Source: Spartobacteria bacterium LR76 | GTDB lineage: Bacteria > Verrucomicrobiota > Verrucomicrobiia > Chthoniobacterales > Terrimicrobiaceae | Direction of reading: 5' to 3' | DNA length: 64,000 bases | Assembly (NCBI GenBank): GCA_003054655.1 | Contig: QAYZ01000016.1 | Coordinates: 248,001-312,000 of the forward strand | Shown here: positions 36,070 to 45,422 of the stretch, piece after piece | Layout of the letters: each line of letters starts with the position of its first letter | Numbering within the stretch: the first letter of the stretch is position 1 | Translations under genes and position numbers: made by a program | The notes under the pieces: generated by a model | What the model was told of the DNA's origin: nothing | Database searches by the model: none | What the model saw: the letters and a program-made list of their open reading frames with translations, nothing else

Positions 36070-38457
36070 ATGCCATCCACGACACTCACATTCAGTATGT
36101 TCGCGGTGATTTTGCTGCCGGCCCTGGCAGTGCCGCTGGTGCTGGCCCTGGCTCCCCGGCTCGGGCAGCGGGTGGGGTATCTCGTGGGTGCCGCGCCGCT
36201 AGGGTCTGCGGGCCTTCTGGCATGGCTCGCAGCGTCGACCGGGTCTCAGCCTCGGGTGATCCTTGAGATCCCGTGGGTGCCTCAACTTGGGGTGAATCTC
36301 TCGTTTCTCATCGACGGGCTTTCCATCTTTTACGGTTTCGTCATCTGCGTCATAGGAGTGCTCGTCTGCTGGTACGCGGCGGAGTATCTCGGCAGGAAAT
36401 ACGCCCATGCCCGGTTCTACTCCTGCCTCCTGTTCTTCATGACGGCGATGCTGGGGACGGTTTTTTCCAACAATCTGCTCCTCCTGTTTGTTTTCTGGGA
36501 GCTGACCGGTGTGGCCTCATTCCTTCTCATCGGATTTTTTCACGAGAGCGATGAATCCCGGCGTGGCGCGAGGCAGGCCCTGCTCGTTACCGCGGCCACG
36601 GGGCTCTGCATGCTGGTTGGCATTATCCTTCTCGGGCTTTCGTCCGGGACGTATTCCCTGGCCACGCTGGCTGATGGTTCGCTGAGCGATTACAAGGATG
36701 GCGGGTGGATCGCCGCCTCGTGCGTGCTGCTTCTGGTCGGGGCGTTTGGCAAATCGGCGCAGTTCCCGTTTCAGTTCTGGCTGCCCGGTGCGATGGCGGC
36801 TCCGACTCCGGTCAGCGCCTACCTGCATTCCGCCACGATGGTGAAGCTCGGAGTGTTTCTGACCGGGCGCATTTTTCCCATTTTCCATTCGCTGGATCTC
36901 TGGTTCTGGCTCGTTTGCGGGGTTGGCTTTTTCACCATGCTGTTCGGCGCGTTTCTCGCCCTCCGTTCGAATGACCTCAAGGCCATCCTGGCTTATTCCA
37001 CCGTCAGCCAGCTTGGTTTCCTCATCGGAGCCTACGGCGTGGGCAGCAAGACAGGCATACAGGCCGATACGCTCCATGTCCTGAGCCATGTGCTTTACAA
37101 GGGCTCGCTCTTTATGACGGCGGGTATCGTGGATCATTGCACGGGTCTGCGCGACGTTCGGAAACTCGGCGGCCTGGGCCGCTACATGCCGGTGACGGCA
37201 TTCTCTGCGGCCATCGGCGTAGCCGCCCTGGCCGGTCTGCCTCTTACGACAGGATTCATCAGTAAGGAACTCCTCCTGGCCGATCTTGTTGATGCCAGGG
37301 CCTGGGTGTGGTTTGCGCTCGTCGCTCTTTCCGCGACGCTGACCGTGGCCTTCGCCGCGCGTCTCTTTTTCAATGTCTTCACCGGTTCCAAACCGGAGGC
37401 ACTCTCCGTGCATCGTCCGGGTTGGGCGATTCAGACCCCGCCGCTGCTGCTCGCTCTGGCCGCGCTCATCCTCGGCACCTTCCCGGGATTGCTCGATGGA
37501 ACGCTGAACGCCATCAAGGTCGCCGGACTCCATGGAGAAGAGCCAATTCATCTCGCGCTCTGGCATGGCTTCAACCTGGAGGTGCTCACCACGGCGCTCA
37601 TCATCGTGTGCGGTGGCGGACTGTATCTTCTCTGTCAGAAAAGCGGATGGAAGCGAGCGGAGATTCCCACCTTCCTCCGCTTTGATGCGGCTTTCGAGCG
37701 CGGTCTCGATGGCTTGTCCGTTTTTTCCAAAAGGCTCACGCTGGCTTTGCGAGCCGACTGGCCTCCGGCCTATCTGCCCATCGTGATTTTCTTCCTGCTC
37801 GTCTCGCTGGCTGGCACGGTAGCTGTTTCCTCGAGCCGCTTTTTTGAGGGCTTCAGCGCCATCGATATCAGCCTCTCACCGCTACATACTTTCGTGGCCG
37901 TTATGATCGCGGCCTCCCTGGTGGGTGTGATCGTCCTTCGGCGCTGGACCACGCAGTTGATCGCGCTTTCCGTGGCGGGATTCTTTCTCACCTTTTACTT
38001 CGTTCTGTATCGCGCTCCGGACCTTGCCATGACGCAGATCCTCGTGGAGAGCGCCTCGGTGGTGATGATTCTCCTGCTTCTTTCGCGATTTCCAAGTTCC
38101 CGGCTTTTCCGCTCTGAGGAAAAGCGCGAGGCCAAGGGACGCATCTTCCGCGTGATTCTTTCCGGCGGAGTCGGGTTGGTGATGACCGGCCTCGTCCTCT
38201 TCGCCGACAGGCATTCGCATCCCGACCCCATCGGGCCGAAGTATCTGGAACTCTCCAAGCCTCTGGCGGAGGGCACCAATGCCGTGAACACGATTCTTGT
38301 GGATTTCCGCGGCTTCGACACGCTCGGTGAAATTACCGTCCTTCTCATCGCCACGCTCGGCGCGCTCGGTCTCATGATGCGCTACAAACGCGGCCGTGCG
38401 GGCAATGATCCCGCGCCAGCCCCCGGGTTTTTCCTGGAAAAGAAACGCCGGCCATGA
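36070..38457 (+). CDS. mrpA: Mrp Na+/H+ antiporter subunit A (with fused MrpB-like domain)
   Basis: The 795-residue protein (MrpA is about 800) is the largest subunit of the Mrp antiporter. It contains a complex I NuoL/NuoM-like region with LLLLFVFWELTGVASFLLIGFF and SAYLHSATMVKLGVFL, the DUF4040 block around 620-700, and a C-terminal MrpB-type domain (NTILVDFRGFDTLGEITVLLIA). It forms the proton/sodium pathway in the inner membrane. I start at ATG 36070, which follows GGAG by 8 nt; the frame is open back to 36001. It overlaps mrpB by 4 bp. The seven genes mrpABCDEFG are complete and tightly overlapped, giving pH and Na+ homeostasis. Confidence 0.95.
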   Translation: MPSTTLTFSMFAVILLPALAVPLVLALAPRLGQRVGYLVGAAPLGSAGLLAWLAASTGSQPRVILEIPWVPQLGVNLSFLIDGLSIFYGFVICVIGVLVCWYAAEYLGRKYAHARFYSCLLFFMTAMLGTVFSNNLLLLFVFWELTGVASFLLIGFFHESDESRRGARQALLVTAATGLCMLVGIILLGLSSGTYSLATLADGSLSDYKDGGWIAASCVLLLVGAFGKSAQFPFQFWLPGAMAAPTPVSAYLHSATMVKLGVFLTGRIFPIFHSLDLWFWLVCGVGFFTMLFGAFLALRSNDLKAILAYSTVSQLGFLIGAYGVGSKTGIQADTLHVLSHVLYKGSLFMTAGIVDHCTGLRDVRKLGGLGRYMPVTAFSAAIGVAALAGLPLTTGFISKELLLADLVDARAWVWFALVALSATLTVAFAARLFFNVFTGSKPEALSVHRPGWAIQTPPLLLALAALILGTFPGLLDGTLNAIKVAGLHGEEPIHLALWHGFNLEVLTTALIIVCGGGLYLLCQKSGWKRAEIPTFLRFDAAFERGLDGLSVFSKRLTLALRADWPPAYLPIVIFFLLVSLAGTVAVSSSRFFEGFSAIDISLSPLHTFVAVMIAASLVGVIVLRRWTTQLIALSVAGFFLTFYFVLYRAPDLAMTQILVESASVVMILLLLSRFPSSRLFRSEEKREAKGRIFRVILSGGVGLVMTGLVLFADRHSHPDPIGPKYLELSKPLAEGTNAVNTILVDFRGFDTLGEITVLLIATLGALGLMMRYKRGRAGNDPAPAPGFFLEKKRRP

Positions 38458-38987
38458 AAGCGACCACCGATTCCTTTCTCGTGCGCGCTCTCATCGGGCT
38501 GGTGTTTCTGCTGGTGAATATCGTCTCGGTGTATCTCCTGCTGCGTGGGCATAACCTGCCTGGCGGCGGCTTCATTGGCGGTCTCATGACCGGCATGTCC
38601 TTCATTCTCCTCGGCCTCGTGCGCGGCTGGGAGGAGCTTCAGCGCGAACTCCCCGTGCCCCCGCTGCGCCTCGCCTCGTTTGGACTGCTCCTCGCCATGA
38701 TCACGGGCACGGCACCGATGCTCTTCGGCCGGCAGTTCCTCACCCAATATCAGCTCCATCTCGACTATGTGCCTCTCATTGGCGAGGTGCATATCGGCAC
38801 TCCGCTCCTTTTCGATATCGGCGTGTTTCTTTTGGTAAGCTGCATCACGGTGAAGCTGGTGATCGTTCTCGCCCGCTCCACTTCCGGCCTCCCGGCCTTT
38901 ACGCCGGGCGAAGTGCCATACTACGCATCGGAACTCGAGGGACCCATCGAGGAAACTGCCAACAAGGAGGATCGTCATGCAAATTGA
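38454..38987 (+). CDS. mrpB: Mrp antiporter subunit B
   Basis: The 177-residue membrane protein has four helices and the MnhB block LRGHNLPGGGFIGGLMTG near residue 25, with a later DIGVFLLVSCITVKLV. It is an essential structural subunit of the heptameric antiporter. It overlaps mrpA by 4 bp and mrpC by 11 bp. Confidence 0.93.
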   Translation: MKATTDSFLVRALIGLVFLLVNIVSVYLLLRGHNLPGGGFIGGLMTGMSFILLGLVRGWEELQRELPVPPLRLASFGLLLAMITGTAPMLFGRQFLTQYQLHLDYVPLIGEVHIGTPLLFDIGVFLLVSCITVKLVIVLARSTSGLPAFTPGEVPYYASELEGPIEETANKEDRHAN

Positions 38988-39324
38988 GACTGCTCTCCTC
39001 GTTGGTCTGCTCTTTGCTGTCTCGGTCTACCTCCTGCTGCACAAGAGCTTTGTCCGCATTCTATTTGGATTCGTCACCCTCACAAACGCGACCAATCTCT
39101 TCCTCATTTCCATGTCCGGCGACCCGGATGGTAAACGCGCGCCCATCCTCGCGGAAGGCTCCGGCCCGATCGTTGATCCGCTGCCTCAGGCGCTCGTCCT
39201 GACAGCCATCGTCATTGGCTTTGGCCTGACCATCTACCTGATCATGCTGCTCTACCGCATCTTCCTCGACGCGAAGACGACGGATGCGAGCAAGCTCTTC
39301 CTGCCGGAGGCTGACGATGAATAA
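38977..39324 (+). CDS. mrpC: Mrp antiporter subunit C
   Basis: This 115-residue NuoK-like subunit has three helices and the family stretch LLLHKSFVRILFGFVTLTNATNLFL. PIVDPLPQALVLTAIVIGFGLTIYLIMLL is the conserved C-terminal part. It packs against MrpA and MrpD in the membrane. It overlaps mrpB by 11 bp and mrpD by 8 bp, so translation is coupled. Confidence 0.93.
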   Translation: MQIETALLVGLLFAVSVYLLLHKSFVRILFGFVTLTNATNLFLISMSGDPDGKRAPILAEGSGPIVDPLPQALVLTAIVIGFGLTIYLIMLLYRIFLDAKTTDASKLFLPEADDE

Positions 39325-40828
39325 CCTCCTCGTGCTCCCGTTTTTGCTCCCTGTTCTGACGGCGGTGATATGCTGCCTGTTCGTTGGGCGTCCCGGGGTG
39401 GGGCGGCGGGTTTTCATCGCCATCTCAGCCGCCGCGCAGTGTGCGCTCGCTTTCTATCTCGCCGTGCGCGCTTTTCACGAACCACCTCTGGTTCTGCTCA
39501 TGGGCGGATGGGCTCCTCCTCTCGGTGTGGTATTGGTCGTCGATGGCCTGGCCGCCATCATGCTCTGCCTTTCGACGGTCGTCGCTCTGGCCTGCATCCT
39601 GTTTTCCTATGCCGAGATCCCGGTGTGGGCGGAGCAGCCGCTGCGGCTCCCGCTCATGCAGTTGCTCGTGGCGGGTATCAATCTCTCCTTCCTCACCGGA
39701 GACCTTTTCAATCTCTTCGTTGCCTTTGAGATCATGCTGGTTGCTTCCTATGCACTCCTGACGCTGGAGGCTAATGATCGGCATATTAAAGAGGCATTTC
39801 CCTATCTGGCGGTGAACATGTTTGGCAGTGCGCTGTTTCTCGTCGCGGCAGGTCTCGCCTACTCCGTTTTCGGCACGCTCAACCTCGCCGATATTTCCCG
39901 CCGGGCGGAGGCCATGCAGGGGGACTTTGGCGTCATGGTCGTGGCCGTGCTGCTCGTCGTGGTCTTTGGCATCAAGGCCGGCGTCTTTCCGCTCTACTAC
40001 TGGCTGCCGAATAGCTATCCGATCCTGCCGTTTTCGCTGGGGGCGTTTTACTCCGGCATGCTGACCAAGGTGGGCATCTACGTGCTGCTGCGCACTTTTG
40101 GCACGGTCTTCCCGCACAACCTCACTCAGCTTTACACCGCTCTCGCGTGGCTGGCGGGACTGACCATGGTGCTGGCCGTGCTTGGCGCGGTTTCGCGCAA
40201 TTTCATCCGTGGCATCCTGTCGTTTCACATCGTCAGCCAGATCGGCTACATGATTCTCGCCATCGGCTTTTTCACGCCGCTCGCCATCGCTGCGTGCATC
40301 TTCTATGTGATCCACCACATCATCGTGAAATCCTCGCTCTTCCTCATTGGTGGCACGGCGATGTTTTACAACCGCACGGATAATCTCGCGCGCATGGGGG
40401 GACTGCTCAAAGCCAGCCCGATTCTCGCCACTTGCTTCATCATTCAGGCCTTTTCCCTCGCGGGGGTTCCGCCGCTCAGCGGCTTCTGGGGCAAATACGC
40501 CATCATCCTCGTGGGTCTGGAGGAACATCGCTACTGGCTGGTCGTGGCCGCGCTGGTGGCGTCGGTGCTCACGCTCGTCAGCATGCTCAAGATCTGGATG
40601 GGTGCCTTCTGGCAGAAGCTGCCTGCCGATGGCACCGCCGATCCCGAGGCGCCTGCCGCCGCTCGCACGATGACCGCCATCGTTTGTGCCCTGACGCTCA
40701 TTTCCCTGGCGATCGGCTTCGGAGCGGAATTCTTTTTTGGCATCGCTCAGACTGCGGCGACCTCGCTGCTCGATCCGGCGCAATATCGCGAGGCGGTCTT
40801 TTCGCTGACCGGAAAGGGGGGGCAATGA
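39317..40828 (+). CDS. mrpD: Mrp antiporter subunit D
   Basis: At 503 residues this is the second NuoL/M/N-like ion-channel subunit. LFNLFVAFEIMLVASYALLTLE (residues 135-155) holds the conserved Glu of the proton path, and IKAGVFPLYYWLPNSYPILP the lysine helix typical of MrpD. FSLAGVPPLSGFWGKYAI is the late family block. The start at 39317 lies inside the mrpC end; the frame is open to 39284. It overlaps mrpE by 4 bp. Confidence 0.94.
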   Translation: MNNLLVLPFLLPVLTAVICCLFVGRPGVGRRVFIAISAAAQCALAFYLAVRAFHEPPLVLLMGGWAPPLGVVLVVDGLAAIMLCLSTVVALACILFSYAEIPVWAEQPLRLPLMQLLVAGINLSFLTGDLFNLFVAFEIMLVASYALLTLEANDRHIKEAFPYLAVNMFGSALFLVAAGLAYSVFGTLNLADISRRAEAMQGDFGVMVVAVLLVVVFGIKAGVFPLYYWLPNSYPILPFSLGAFYSGMLTKVGIYVLLRTFGTVFPHNLTQLYTALAWLAGLTMVLAVLGAVSRNFIRGILSFHIVSQIGYMILAIGFFTPLAIAACIFYVIHHIIVKSSLFLIGGTAMFYNRTDNLARMGGLLKASPILATCFIIQAFSLAGVPPLSGFWGKYAIILVGLEEHRYWLVVAALVASVLTLVSMLKIWMGAFWQKLPADGTADPEAPAAARTMTAIVCALTLISLAIGFGAEFFFGIAQTAATSLLDPAQYREAVFSLTGKGGQ

Positions 40829-41304
40829 TACCGGGGGCGGTCATGCACCTGCTCATCGCGCTCGTTGCGATGTTCCTGAGCGGCAATCCGACCCTGGGCG
40901 GTCTCGCCCTCGGCCTCGTGGGCGGCTTCATCCTCATGGCTTTCTTCCGCAGCGCCCTCGGCTGCCAGAGTTACATCCGCCGCGTCATGGCGGTGATCGC
41001 CTTTGCCTTTATTTTTCTTCAGCAGGTTGTTTCGTCGAACCTCCGCCTTGTCGGCGCAGTACTGCGGCGCGATGCCGGCAGGCTGGAAGGAGTCTATATT
41101 TCCTACTCCGTGGAGGGTTTGACCAACCTGGAGGTTCTGCTTATTGCGCAGTGCATCAGCCTTACACCCGGCACCATCGTTGCAGACAGAAGCGACGACG
41201 GCAGCGAACTCATCCTGCATACCTTTGCCTCCGGCAGCCCTGACGAAATTCGCCACGCCCTCGACGAGGGATTGAAACGGCCCATTCTGGCGATCACCCG
41301 ATGA
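40825..41304 (+). CDS. mrpE: Mrp antiporter subunit E
   Basis: The 159-residue protein has the MnhE layout: two or three N-terminal helices and a cytoplasmic tail. NLEVLLIAQCISLTPGTIVADRSDDGSELILHTF is the family signature. MrpE supports complex assembly. The ATG at 40825 overlaps the mrpD stop; the frame is open back into mrpD, which I do not use. It overlaps mrpF by 4 bp. Confidence 0.92.
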   Translation: MIPGAVMHLLIALVAMFLSGNPTLGGLALGLVGGFILMAFFRSALGCQSYIRRVMAVIAFAFIFLQQVVSSNLRLVGAVLRRDAGRLEGVYISYSVEGLTNLEVLLIAQCISLTPGTIVADRSDDGSELILHTFASGSPDEIRHALDEGLKRPILAITR

Positions 41305-41612
41305 TGACCTCAGTCGTAATCCTCACCTTTGCCCTCCTGGCCGCAGCCTCCGTGCTGGCGCTGGTTCGCGTCTTGATCGGACCGACGATCATCGACCGCA
41401 TCATCGCCTTTGACCTCGTGGCGATCAGCATCGTCGGCATGATGGTGGTTCTCTCCGTCTGGTGGAAAACCCAGCTCTTCATCGAGATCATGCTCATCTT
41501 CTCGCTGCTGGGCTTTGTCGGTACGGTCGCCTTTGTTTGCTATCTGCACAACGACCCAACGAAACTTAAACGGGTGGGAAGAAAGGGAACCTCGAAAAAG
41601 GAAGCGCAATGA
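41301..41612 (+). CDS. mrpF: Mrp antiporter subunit F
   Basis: This 103-residue subunit has three helices and the conserved LVRVLIGPTIIDRIIAFDLVAISIVG block of MrpF, whose Asp in the second helix is part of the ion path. It overlaps mrpE and mrpG by 4 bp each. Confidence 0.93.
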   Translation: MMTSVVILTFALLAAASVLALVRVLIGPTIIDRIIAFDLVAISIVGMMVVLSVWWKTQLFIEIMLIFSLLGFVGTVAFVCYLHNDPTKLKRVGRKGTSKKEAQ

Positions 41613-41962
41613 TCCGAGAAATCCTCATTTCCGTGCTGCTCCTTGTGGGCTCTCTGCTCGTCTTCCTCTCGGGCTTGGGACTCCTGCGATTCTCTGACGC
41701 ATTGTGCCGTTCTCACGCTCTGGCCAAAGCCAGTACCTGCGGCATCTGCCTCATGCTGGCTGCGCTGATCCTTGCCCTCGATAACGACATCTCCGGCCTG
41801 AAAATTTTCCTCGTGATGACCTTCACGCTCCTGACGATTCCGCTCGCCGGTCATCTCACCGCGCAGCTTGTTTATCGGCACGAGCAGGGGAGATTACGCA
41901 AACCCGCATCCGGGCAGAAGAAATCCGCCGAAAGCAAAAGCTCGCTCCCGGCGGATCGGTAA
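41609..41962 (+). CDS. mrpG: Mrp antiporter subunit G
   Basis: The 117-residue protein ends the operon. SGLGLLRFSDALCRSHALAKASTCGICLMLAAL near residue 25 is the MrpG signature, with FSDALCRSHA equivalent to the usual FPDVYTRLHA. Three helices and a basic C-terminus are predicted. Its stop lies 12 bp from the convergent beta-ureidopropionase stop, so no obvious terminator is present. Confidence 0.92.
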   Translation: MIREILISVLLLVGSLLVFLSGLGLLRFSDALCRSHALAKASTCGICLMLAALILALDNDISGLKIFLVMTFTLLTIPLAGHLTAQLVYRHEQGRLRKPASGQKKSAESKSSLPADR

Positions 41963-41974
41963 ACCTGTCCTCAG

Positions 41975-42844
41975 CTAGAGTTGCGTAATCGGCCCGTAGG
42001 TCTCCGGACGCCGATCCCGGTAGAATTGCCACACGTTGCGAACCTCCTGGATGAGATCCAGGTCGACCGTTTCGACCAGCACCTCGTCCTTGTCGCGGGA
42101 GGCCACCGCCACCATCTGGCCGCGCGGGTCGCAGATGTAGGAGGAGCCGTAGAATTCCCCGATGTTCCAGGGCTTCTCCACGCCCACGCGGTTGACCGCG
42201 CAGAGGAAGTACTGGTTCGCCACGGCATGCGCGGGCTGCTCCAGCTTCCAAAGGTACTCGCTCAGGCCCGCCACGGTGGCGGAGGGGTTGAAGACGATTT
42301 CCGCCCCATTCAACCCGAGGCAGCGCGCCCCCTCCGGGTAATGGCGGTCATAGCAGATATAAAGGCCGATCTTGCCGACGGCGGTTTCAAAGACGGGATA
42401 CCCGAGATTGCCAGGCTTGAAGTAAAACTTCTCCCAGAATCCCGGCTGGCAATGCGGCAGGTGGCTCTTGCGATACTTCCCCAGCCAGGTCCCGTCGGCA
42501 TCGATGATGGACGCCGTGTTGTAGTACACTCCGGTATTCTCCACCTCGTAAATCGGGACGATGAGCACGATGCCGAGGCGCTTGGCCGTCTCGATCATGA
42601 GCTGGGTGGTCGGGCCATCGGGAATTTTTTCCACCATGTCGTACCACTTCATCTCCTGTTCGGCGGCGAAGTACGGGCCAAAAAACAGCTCCTGGAGACA
42701 GACGATCTGAGCGCCGCGTTTTGCGGCCTCCTCGATGTAGCCGATGTGTTTCTCGATCATCGCCTGCTTGATCACCTTCGGGTCGGCGTCACCCGAGTGC
42801 GTGCAAGTGGCCTGGATGAGGCCGATGCGTACGTTGCGTGCCAT
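41975..42844 (-). CDS. pydC: Beta-ureidopropionase / N-carbamoyl amidase (nitrilase superfamily)
   Basis: The 289-residue enzyme has the full nitrilase Glu-Lys-Cys triad: Glu in VCLQELFFGPYF, Lys in GKYRKSHLPHCQPG and Cys in LYICYDRHYPEG. The HLPHCQPGFWEKFYFKPG stretch is typical of N-carbamoyl-beta-alanine or putrescine amidohydrolases. It should hydrolyse N-carbamoyl-beta-alanine to beta-alanine, CO2 and ammonia, the last step of reductive pyrimidine breakdown. The divergent preA-pydB pair supplies the first two steps, which makes pyrimidine use more likely than the putrescine (AguB) alternative. The 105-bp gap between them probably holds a bidirectional promoter. Confidence 0.87.
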   Translation of the reverse strand: MARNVRIGLIQATCTHSGDADPKVIKQAMIEKHIGYIEEAAKRGAQIVCLQELFFGPYFAAEQEMKWYDMVEKIPDGPTTQLMIETAKRLGIVLIVPIYEVENTGVYYNTASIIDADGTWLGKYRKSHLPHCQPGFWEKFYFKPGNLGYPVFETAVGKIGLYICYDRHYPEGARCLGLNGAEIVFNPSATVAGLSEYLWKLEQPAHAVANQYFLCAVNRVGVEKPWNIGEFYGSSYICDPRGQMVAVASRDKDEVLVETVDLDLIQEVRNVWQFYRDRRPETYGPITQL

Positions 42845-42949
42845 CGGACCATCGTTGCGATCTTCCGCGGGTGGTGCAACTGGATTTGAGAAATTGCGAT
42901 GGATTCCCGAGGCAAAAGGGGGAATTCTTTCCCTTTAACCCAACGCTCA

Positions 42950-44047
42950 ATGCCCACGCTTGCCACTACCGTCGATGGCCTGAAGCTCCCAAACCCCTTC
43001 CTGATCGCCTCCGGCCCTCCGGGGACCAATTTCAACGTCATCAGCCGCGCTTTCCGGGAAGGCTGGGGCGGGGTGGTCGCCAAGACCGTGAGCCTCGATG
43101 CCTCGAAGGTCATTAACGTTTCCCCCCGCTATGGCAAGCTTCACGCCGCCGATGGCCGCGAGGTCGTGGGCTGGGAGAATATCGAGCTCATCAGCGACCG
43201 TCCGCTGGAGATCTGGCTGGAGGAGTTCAAGAAGTGCAAGGACGCCTTCCCCGATCGCGTCCTGATCGCCTCGATCATGGAGGAGTACCGCCGCGATGCC
43301 TGGATGGAGATCATCGAGCGTTGCGAGGCGGCGGGTGTTGATGGCTTCGAACTCAACTTTTCCTGCCCTCACGGTCTGCCTGAACGGAAGATGGGTTCTG
43401 CCATGGGAGAGGACCCCGAAATTCTTTCTGAGGTTTGTAGCTGGGTAATGGCCGCAGCCAAAAAGCCGGTATGGGCCAAAATGACGCCAAACGTCACTCA
43501 TATCGAAGCCCCGGCGCGTGCCTCTCTAGCGTCAGGCTGTCACGGTATCAGTGCGATTAATACCATCCGCTCTGTCATCGGGGTAAACCTCGACACGCTT
43601 CGGCCCGAACCCACGGTGGAGGGTTATACGACCCCCGGCGGCTATTCTTCGAAGGCCATCCGCCCGATCGCGCTGCGCATGTGCATGGAAATCGCGACCA
43701 TGATCCGGAACGAATTCCCTGGCCGCACCCTGTCGGGTATCGGCGGTATCGAATCTGGTAAGGATGCGGCGCAGTTCATCCTTCTGGGTTCCGATACTGT
43801 GCAGGTCTGCACCGGTATCCTGAAGCATGGCTACGAGTTGATCCACTCGATGAAGGAGGAGCTTCTCGCCTTCATGGAGAAACATGGCTTTGAGACCCTC
43901 GAGGACTTTAAAGGCAAGAGTCTTCAGTATTTCACCACCCATGCCGAACTCGTCCGCCTCCAGCGCGAGGCCAAGAAAAAGGCCGAGACCGATGGCGACT
44001 GGAAGAGCGAAACCTTCGTGGCGCAATCTCACGCCCTGAGCCGCTGA
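42950..44047 (+). CDS. preA: Dihydropyrimidine dehydrogenase catalytic subunit, PreA-like, no C-terminal Fe-S domain
   Basis: The 365-residue TIM barrel shows the FMN-enzyme opening NPFLIASGPPGTNFNVI and the substrate-loop ELNFSCPHGLPERKMG, close to PreA and the DPD catalytic domain. The phosphate-binding end is IGGIESGKDAAQFILLGSDTVQVCTG. It would reduce uracil or thymine to the 5,6-dihydro form. Unlike E. coli PreA (about 411), it has no C-terminal ferredoxin domain. In the loop where eukaryotic DPD has its catalytic Cys (GLACGQ) this protein reads GSAMGE. No PreT-like electron-transfer gene is adjacent. The start at 42950 fits the family; the frame is open to 42899. pydB begins 1 bp after its stop. 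Confidence 0.82.
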   Translation: MPTLATTVDGLKLPNPFLIASGPPGTNFNVISRAFREGWGGVVAKTVSLDASKVINVSPRYGKLHAADGREVVGWENIELISDRPLEIWLEEFKKCKDAFPDRVLIASIMEEYRRDAWMEIIERCEAAGVDGFELNFSCPHGLPERKMGSAMGEDPEILSEVCSWVMAAAKKPVWAKMTPNVTHIEAPARASLASGCHGISAINTIRSVIGVNLDTLRPEPTVEGYTTPGGYSSKAIRPIALRMCMEIATMIRNEFPGRTLSGIGGIESGKDAAQFILLGSDTVQVCTGILKHGYELIHSMKEELLAFMEKHGFETLEDFKGKSLQYFTTHAELVRLQREAKKKAETDGDWKSETFVAQSHALSR

Positions 44048-44048
44048 T

Positions 44049-45422
44049 ATGGCCCTCCTCATCAAAAACGGCGAAATCGTCACCGCCGACTCCCGCTATA
44101 TCGCGGATATCTGGTGCGAGGGGGAAACCATCACGCACATCGCTCCCGACATCGAGGCGCCCGCCGGGGCCGAGGTGATCGACGCCACGGGTAAGTACGT
44201 CTTCCCCGGTTTCATTGATCCTCACACCCATATCTACCTCCCGTTCATGGGCACCTATTCCAAGGATGACTATGAGTCCGGGACAAAAGCAGCCCTGATC
44301 GGCGGCACGACGACCATCTTCGATATGTGCACGCCGGGGCGGGGGACGGCACCCTTGGATGGATTTGAAACTTGGACCAAACAGGCATCCGGCAGGGCGG
44401 CTTGTGATTACGCCTTTCATGTTGGCGTGGCCGGATTCGACGAGGGCACTCCGACTCAGTTGCGTGAAATCGTTGCGAAGGGTATCGGGTCCTTTAAGAT
44501 CTTCCTGGCGTACAAAGGGGCGTTGGGAATCGACGATGAAGAGCTTTACGAAACTTTGCGCATTGCCAAGGAGCTGGGTGTCATCACCGCCGCTCATTGT
44601 GAGAATCCCACCCTCATTTCCAGTCTCCAAAAAGACCTGCTGGCTCGCGGAGTGACCGGAACGGAGGGCCATCACGCGAGCCGTCCGCCCCGGGTTGAGG
44701 CTGAGGGGGTGCATCATCTGATGACCTTTGCGGAGCTTACCGGAGCCTCCGTGTATATTGTGCATCTGAGTTGCGTGGAGGCATTGGAGGAGGCACTGCG
44801 TGCTCGCCTACGGGGTGTTGATGTTTCGATTGAAACCCTTATCCAGTATCTTCTTATCGATAAAAAATACGCGGAAGTAGGAAATTTTGAGGGAGCCAAA
44901 TATGTGATGTCTCCGCCCCTCCGCGACGCCAGTAATCAGCCGATTTTGTGGAATGCGCTGCGCCAGGGACTCATCCAGACTGTGGCCACCGACCATGCGC
45001 CGTTCGATTTTTTCACACAGAAGCGTATGGGCGAACACGACTTCACCAAAATTCCCAATGGCATCCCGGCCATCGAGGATCGGGTGAATTTGCTCTACAC
45101 CTATGGCGTGGCTGAGGGCCGACTAGACCTCCAGACCTTCGTGGCGGTCGCGAGTACGAACGCCGCCAAGACCTTTAACCTCTTCCCCCGCAAGGGCACC
45201 ATTCAGCCTGGCAGTGACGCCGATCTGGTGGTTTACGATCCGACGTATCGCGGGACGATTTCCGCCGCAACCCAGACCCAGAATGTCGATTACAACGCGT
45301 TCGAGGGCTGGGAGATCAAGGGCAAGCCGGCCTATGTCGCCGTACGCGGAGAGCTTGCTGTTCGGGACGGGAAGTTCGTGGGCACGCCGGGCCGGGGCCG
45401 CCTGCTCAAGACAGCACGCTGA
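44049..45422 (+). CDS. pydB: Dihydropyrimidinase / hydantoinase
   Basis: At 457 residues the enzyme matches D-hydantoinases and dihydropyrimidinases. Zinc ligands are visible: FIDPHTHIYLPFMG, a likely carboxylated Lys in GSFKIFLAYKGALG, His in TAAHCENP and in VYIVHLSCVEAL, and Asp in TDHAPFDF. It opens the dihydrouracil ring to N-carbamoyl-beta-alanine for PydC. It sits 1 bp after preA, so the two are cotranscribed. The end of the gene overlaps the convergent 45406-45732 gene by 17 bp. It may also open hydantoins such as those derived from creatinine (inference). Confidence 0.9.
   Translation: MALLIKNGEIVTADSRYIADIWCEGETITHIAPDIEAPAGAEVIDATGKYVFPGFIDPHTHIYLPFMGTYSKDDYESGTKAALIGGTTTIFDMCTPGRGTAPLDGFETWTKQASGRAACDYAFHVGVAGFDEGTPTQLREIVAKGIGSFKIFLAYKGALGIDDEELYETLRIAKELGVITAAHCENPTLISSLQKDLLARGVTGTEGHHASRPPRVEAEGVHHLMTFAELTGASVYIVHLSCVEALEEALRARLRGVDVSIETLIQYLLIDKKYAEVGNFEGAKYVMSPPLRDASNQPILWNALRQGLIQTVATDHAPFDFFTQKRMGEHDFTKIPNGIPAIEDRVNLLYTYGVAEGRLDLQTFVAVASTNAAKTFNLFPRKGTIQPGSDADLVVYDPTYRGTISAATQTQNVDYNAFEGWEIKGKPAYVAVRGELAVRDGKFVGTPGRGRLLKTAR

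Noticed and set aside
39425-40825. A 466-codon minus-strand frame opposite mrpD.
   Set aside because: Highly charged, repeat-like antisense product of a membrane protein gene.
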